Origin: Salipiger thiooxidans
GTDB lineage: Bacteria; Pseudomonadota; Alphaproteobacteria; Rhodobacterales; Rhodobacteraceae
DNA length: 53,952 nucleotides
Assembly (NCBI RefSeq): GCF_900102075.1
Contig: NZ_FNAV01000024.1
Span: forward strand, 1 to 53,952
Direction of reading: 5' to 3'
Part shown: piece after piece, positions 51,125 to 53,952 of the stretch
Numbering within the stretch: the stretch's first letter is position 1
Layout of the letters: every line of letters begins with the position of its first letter
The notes under the pieces: generated by a model
What the model was told of the DNA's origin: nothing
Database searches by the model: none
Seen by the model: only the letters and a program-made list of their open reading frames with translations
Translations under genes and position numbers: made by a program

Positions 51125-51253
51125 TTGAACTCAGCGCGAACCCGGGCGGACCGGGCCTATCCGCTGCGCCCCGAACCGGACGGATGCTTCGCCTGCGGGC
51201 GGCATGCTGCGCGGGTGCAAGGGCCCGGGGCCCATGGCGCTGTTTCTGCGCGA

Positions 51254-52321
51254 CTACTCCGTCCAGGGGTACCCTTCGGTCGCCACGATCTGACGGTACT
51301 TTTCAAGATTGGCGCTGTAGGCGTCCCAGATCGCCTGACCGTCCAGGCCGCTTTCGTTGGCCGCGTCGACATAGGCCGGCACGAGGAAGGCGGCGCGCTC
51401 CTTCCAGCGGGCCAGCTCGTCTTCGGGCAGCTCGTGGAACGTCACCTTGTAGCCGTCGACGCCCTGGGTCAGCGCCTCCATGATGGTGTCGGTTTCGGCG
51501 GTGAGGGCCTGCGCGTAGCGGTCCATCAACTCCACGCTGGTGTCCTGCAGGATCGCTTTCAGGTCGGCGGGCATGCTGTCGAAGAGCTCCTGGTTGATCA
51601 CGACCCCGGTCGAGGTGGTCATGCCGGAATTCGCCAGCGTGATATGCGGCGACACTTCGTAAAGCTTGTAGGCCCGGGTGACGGTGATCCAGCCCTGCAG
51701 GGCATCGGTGGTTCCGCGCTCCAGCGCCTGATACCCCTCATGATAGGGCAGCGTCACGGGGACGGCCCCCATCGCCTTGCCCCAATCCTGCCAGGCGCCC
51801 GCGCCCTGGAATTTCTTGCCGGCGAATTCCTCGACCGTGGTGATCGGCTCGCGGCTGAGAATCTGGGTCGGCCCGGGGCCAAAGGTGTTCAGAAACTGCA
51901 CCCCGGTTTCGGCCAGCTGATCCTGCACATCTTCGTTTTCGGACACGGTGTCAAAGGTCGCCCGCATCGCGACCCAGGGATCGTTCTCGACATAGGGGAT
52001 GCTGGCAAAGGCCATCCGCGACAACAGGGTGGTATATTCACCCACCACATAGCCCATGTCGGCCAGACCGGAGCCGACCGAATCCACCATGGACGCGGGG
52101 TTCGCCAGGGCACCGCCCCAGAAGAACTCGATCTCGACGCGGCCATCCGAACGGGACTTGATCTCGTCCGCCCACCACATCATGACCTCGGCGCGGGTGC
52201 CGCGCGGCGGGCCGATATCGGCAAAGCGCAGGTGGTAACTGTCTTGTGCGACAAGCGTCGTGGGCGTCAGTGCCGTCATGAAGACGGCAGCGGCCGTTCC
52301 GATCAAAGCGGATTTCGTCAT
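51254..52321 (-). CDS. dctP: TRAP transporter solute-binding protein, DctP type
   Basis: A 355-residue periplasmic binding protein starting at 52321 behind GGGAGGAAAG. A signal peptide (TKSALIGTAAAVFMTALTP, cleavage near LVAQD) leads into SYHLRFADIGPPRGTRAEV. Further features are TTVEEFAGKKFQGAG and ALERGTTDALQGWITV, the segment holding substrate-contacting residues in DctP proteins. It belongs with the permease genes at 49138-51018 and has its own operator upstream. Confidence 0.9.
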   Translation of the reverse strand: MTKSALIGTAAAVFMTALTPTTLVAQDSYHLRFADIGPPRGTRAEVMMWWADEIKSRSDGRVEIEFFWGGALANPASMVDSVGSGLADMGYVVGEYTTLLSRMAFASIPYVENDPWVAMRATFDTVSENEDVQDQLAETGVQFLNTFGPGPTQILSREPITTVEEFAGKKFQGAGAWQDWGKAMGAVPVTLPYHEGYQALERGTTDALQGWITVTRAYKLYEVSPHITLANSGMTTSTGVVINQELFDSMPADLKAILQDTSVELMDRYAQALTAETDTIMEALTQGVDGYKVTFHELPEDELARWKERAAFLVPAYVDAANESGLDGQAIWDAYSANLEKYRQIVATEGYPWTE

Positions 52322-52411
52322 GGCGTCTTTCCTCCCATGGTTTTGCAGGCCCCTCCCGCATTTGCCCGGCATGTCATGAACGCAGCCGAGTTTCTGTTTT
52401 AATTGCTATAA

Positions 52412-52422
52412 TGGCCCTACCA
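52412..52422. promoter_or_regulatory. FadR-type operator, one mismatch, before the TRAP binding protein
   Basis: TGGCCCTACCA, in AATGGCCCTACCATTGAATC, followed ten bases later by a further ACCATTAA half. It is 91 bases upstream of the DctP start. Confidence 0.55.
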
Positions 52423-52552
52423 TTGAATCAACCATTAATTGATACTTTGGCACAAGGCCCTTCGATGGGCCGCCAAATCGCAGGGCCTCGCTGACCGGCA
52501 TTCGTCAGCCGCGGAGGCGGCGTTCCGTTTGCACCGGCCGGCAAAGATTCAA

Positions 52553-52563
52553 TGGTACGTCCA
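52553..52563. promoter_or_regulatory. FadR-type operator, one mismatch, before the monooxygenase
   Basis: TGGTACGTCCA, set in the dyad CAATGG-TACGT-CCATTG, 64 bases before the start at 52627. Confidence 0.55.
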
Positions 52564-52626
52564 TTGCACCTTTAGTGGCGTTCGGCTAAACCCGGGTCGA
52601 TCCCTGCCGCAAGGAGTCGCACCAGG

Positions 52627-53571
52627 ATGTCTCAGCCCGATACCCTCGACCCGTTTCGTGACCTGCGCGTGCCGGTCGTTGCCGCGCCGATGTTCCTCGT
52701 CTCCGGCCCCGGGCTAGTCATCGCGCAATGCCGTGCGGGCATCGTCGGCACGCTGCCCGCGCTGAACGCGCGCACGACCGAAGAGTTCGCGGATTGGTGC
52801 GACCGCATCACCGCAAGCCTGCCCGAGGGGACCATGTGGGGCGTCAACCTCATTGCCGCGCCCACCAACACCCGGCTGGGCGCGGATCTGGACGTATGCG
52901 TCGCGAAAAAGGTCCCGCTGGTCATCACCAGCCTCAAGGCGCCCGCCGAAGTCGCGCAGAAAGTGACGGGCTACGGCGGCATGCATCTGCATGACGTGAC
53001 GACCCTGCGCCATGCCAAAAAGGCGCTGACATCCGGGTGCAGCGGCCTGGTGCTGGTCTGTGCCGGGGCCGGCGGGCATGGTGGCACGCTCTCGCCCATG
53101 GCGTTCAGCGACGAGGTGCGTCGCATCCACAAGGGGCCGATGCTGATCGGTGGTGGCATCGGCACCGGGGCGGGCGTGCTCTCGGTCCGCGCCATGGGGG
53201 CGAACGCCGCCTATGTCGGAACCCGCTTCATCGCCGCCGAGGAATCGCTGGCCTCTGTGCGCCACCGGAACATGCTGATCGCGTCCACCTCTGCCGACAT
53301 CACCTACACGCCCTTGTTCTCGGGCGTGGCCGCCAATTACCTCAGCGCGAGCATTGCCGAGAACGGACTTGACCTGGCCGCCTTGCCGACGGGCCCCAGG
53401 CTGGACGCGGGTCAGGCCCGGCCCGAAGGGCTGCGCGCCTGGGTGGACATCCTGGGCGCAGGCCAAGGCGCAAGCGCAGTCGAGCGGTTGGAGCCGACCG
53501 AGACCATCGTGGCGACGCTGGACGCAGAGTATCAGGCGGCGCTGCGGTCCATTGGCACGGCCTCGGTTTGA
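52627..53571 (+). CDS. nitronate monooxygenase-like flavoprotein
   Basis: A 314-residue TIM-barrel FMN enzyme of the nitronate monooxygenase/2-nitropropane dioxygenase family, starting behind AAGGAG. It shows VVAAPMFLVSGPGLVIAQCRAG at the start, the His in GAGGHGGTLS, GGGIGTGAGV and NAAYVGTRFIA for the phosphate site. The same fold includes FabK-type enoyl reductases, and genes of this family often lie in acyl-CoA degradation clusters without a proven role. It is a single-gene unit with its own FadR-type operator, placing it in the same regulon. Confidence 0.88.
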   Translation: MSQPDTLDPFRDLRVPVVAAPMFLVSGPGLVIAQCRAGIVGTLPALNARTTEEFADWCDRITASLPEGTMWGVNLIAAPTNTRLGADLDVCVAKKVPLVITSLKAPAEVAQKVTGYGGMHLHDVTTLRHAKKALTSGCSGLVLVCAGAGGHGGTLSPMAFSDEVRRIHKGPMLIGGGIGTGAGVLSVRAMGANAAYVGTRFIAAEESLASVRHRNMLIASTSADITYTPLFSGVAANYLSASIAENGLDLAALPTGPRLDAGQARPEGLRAWVDILGAGQGASAVERLEPTETIVATLDAEYQAALRSIGTASV

Positions 53572-53660
53572 GCGCGCGCCATGATCGGGGCGACAGGCCG
53601 CTTGTGAATTGCAGCACAGAAACGGCTCCTACGTCCCAAAGGTATGCCAAGGTGGTAAAG

Positions 53661-53952
53661 GGCTCTGTTGCACAAATCGGCTGAACGCCGAGGTTCCCCT
53701 TTTCCCAGACGGACTTATCCTACAGCGTCCGTGACGGGTATGCCGAGCGCGGTGTAGCCGTTCAGGACGACGATGCGGACTTGGAGCTCGGCGACCTGTC
53801 GGTCGAAGTCCCGTGCCATGAGCCGCTGGCCCAGCAGTTTCACACAATGCATCTTGGTCTCGACGCGGCTCCTGCGGTGGTATCCGCTCCATCGTCGCCA
53901 GAGGGCCCGGCCGAGGTATTTCGCGGCGCGCAGGGCCTCGTTTCGGGCGGCC
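53661..53952. mobile_element. IS5-like element, one end (extends past window)
   Basis: The outer end begins about 53661 with GGCTCTGTTGCACAAATCGG, a typical terminal sequence of IS5-type elements with this transposase. The transposase stop is at 53715. The rest lies beyond the window. Confidence 0.65.
53715..53952 (-). CDS. IS5-family transposase, C-terminal part
   Basis: Partial frame read on the minus strand from the window edge to the stop at 53715. The visible 78 residues contain ALRAAKYLGRALWRRWSGYH, SRVETKMHCVKLLGQRLMAR and the C-terminal VLNGYTALGIPVTDAVG. The Glu in the RRSRVETKMH segment is the last acid of the DDE triad. Another open frame over the same bases (ending at 53629) is only an overlap. 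The N-terminal half is outside the window, so intactness cannot be judged. Confidence 0.75.
   Translation of the reverse strand, partial: AARNEALRAAKYLGRALWRRWSGYHRRSRVETKMHCVKLLGQRLMARDFDRQVAELQVRIVVLNGYTALGIPVTDAVG

Larger units (their letters stand above)
52322..52626. other. 305-base divergent control region
   Basis: No gene was recognised. The region separates the TRAP binding-protein gene (minus) from the nitronate monooxygenase-like gene (plus) and carries one FadR-type site near each start, at 52412 and 52553. Confidence 0.55.

Noticed and set aside
48292..51483. A 1063-codon open frame on the plus strand
   Set aside because: It runs antisense to the acyl-CoA synthetase and TRAP genes, all with clear family motifs. 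Its sequence is rich in Gln, His, Asp and Arg with no domain, as expected from GC-rich antisense.
1..53952. CRISPR arrays, rRNA, tRNA, prophage or restriction genes
   Set aside because: No regularly spaced repeats, clover-leaf sequences, rRNA segments, phage structural genes or methylase motifs were seen while reading the window.

Overview
The window is GC-rich DNA that looks alphaproteobacterial, most likely Rhodobacterales (Roseobacter/Paracoccus-like). The evidence is the number of TRAP transporters, the many CaiB/BaiF CoA-transferases and acyl-CoA dehydrogenases, the FadR-type GntR regulators and the style of the IS elements. No rRNA, tRNA or CRISPR array was seen. The region reads as a catabolic island for uptake, CoA activation and stepwise degradation of organic acids. 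It has insertion-sequence debris at the left end (1-2775) and an IS5-like element entering at the right end (53661-53952).

Layout. 1-2775: end of an IS481 transposase, an IS91-type integrase/transposase chimera, and an IS110 transposase broken by a 43-bp insertion. 2776-13113 (minus): one operon with two acyl-CoA dehydrogenases, a cysteine-less thiolase plus DUF35 protein, an SDR, a TAXI-TRAP binding protein with fused permease, a crotonase and an acyl-CoA synthetase. 13223-15742 (minus): enoyl-CoA hydratase, MaoC-type hydratase and a beta-hydroxyacid dehydrogenase, divergent from TRAP QM permease genes (15978-17838). 18235-19000: a YjhX/YjhQ-like toxin-antitoxin pair. 19177-21465 (minus): CoA-transferase and 2-methylacyl-CoA racemase, divergent from a LysR gene. 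22787-31222: TRAP binding protein, two FadR-type regulators, a permease, and an acyl-CoA dehydrogenase/CoA-transferase/nitroreductase-like/SDR operon. 31260-37904 (minus): Rieske oxygenase operon with its reductase, two CoA-transferase subunits, a second cysteine-less thiolase plus DUF35 pair and a HicB-like small protein. 38185-42724 (minus): cytochrome P450, its flavin/2Fe-2S reductase, aldehyde dehydrogenase and SDR, divergent from a third FadR-type regulator. 43825-48810 (minus): a complete beta-oxidation set. 49138-52321 (minus): TRAP DctPQM. 52627-53571: nitronate monooxygenase-like gene.

How it fits together. TRAP systems import carboxylates; acyl-CoA synthetases or CoA-transferases activate them; Rieske and P450 oxygenases functionalise them; racemase, dehydrogenases, hydratases, aldolase-like thiolase/DUF35 pairs and a true thiolase shorten them. 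Racemase, a probable heteromeric acyl-CoA dehydrogenase and Ltp2-like aldolase modules suggest methyl-branched (isoprenoid- or sterol-side-chain-like) substrates, but the substrate cannot be read from the sequence.

The most striking signal is regulatory. A short dyad, TGGTNNNACCA, the type bound by FadR-subfamily GntR proteins, sits upstream of every catabolic or transport transcription unit in the window (12 sites found). It was not seen at the toxin-antitoxin pair or the IS elements. This makes the island look like one regulon, or a set of related regulons, run by the three FadR-type regulators it carries.
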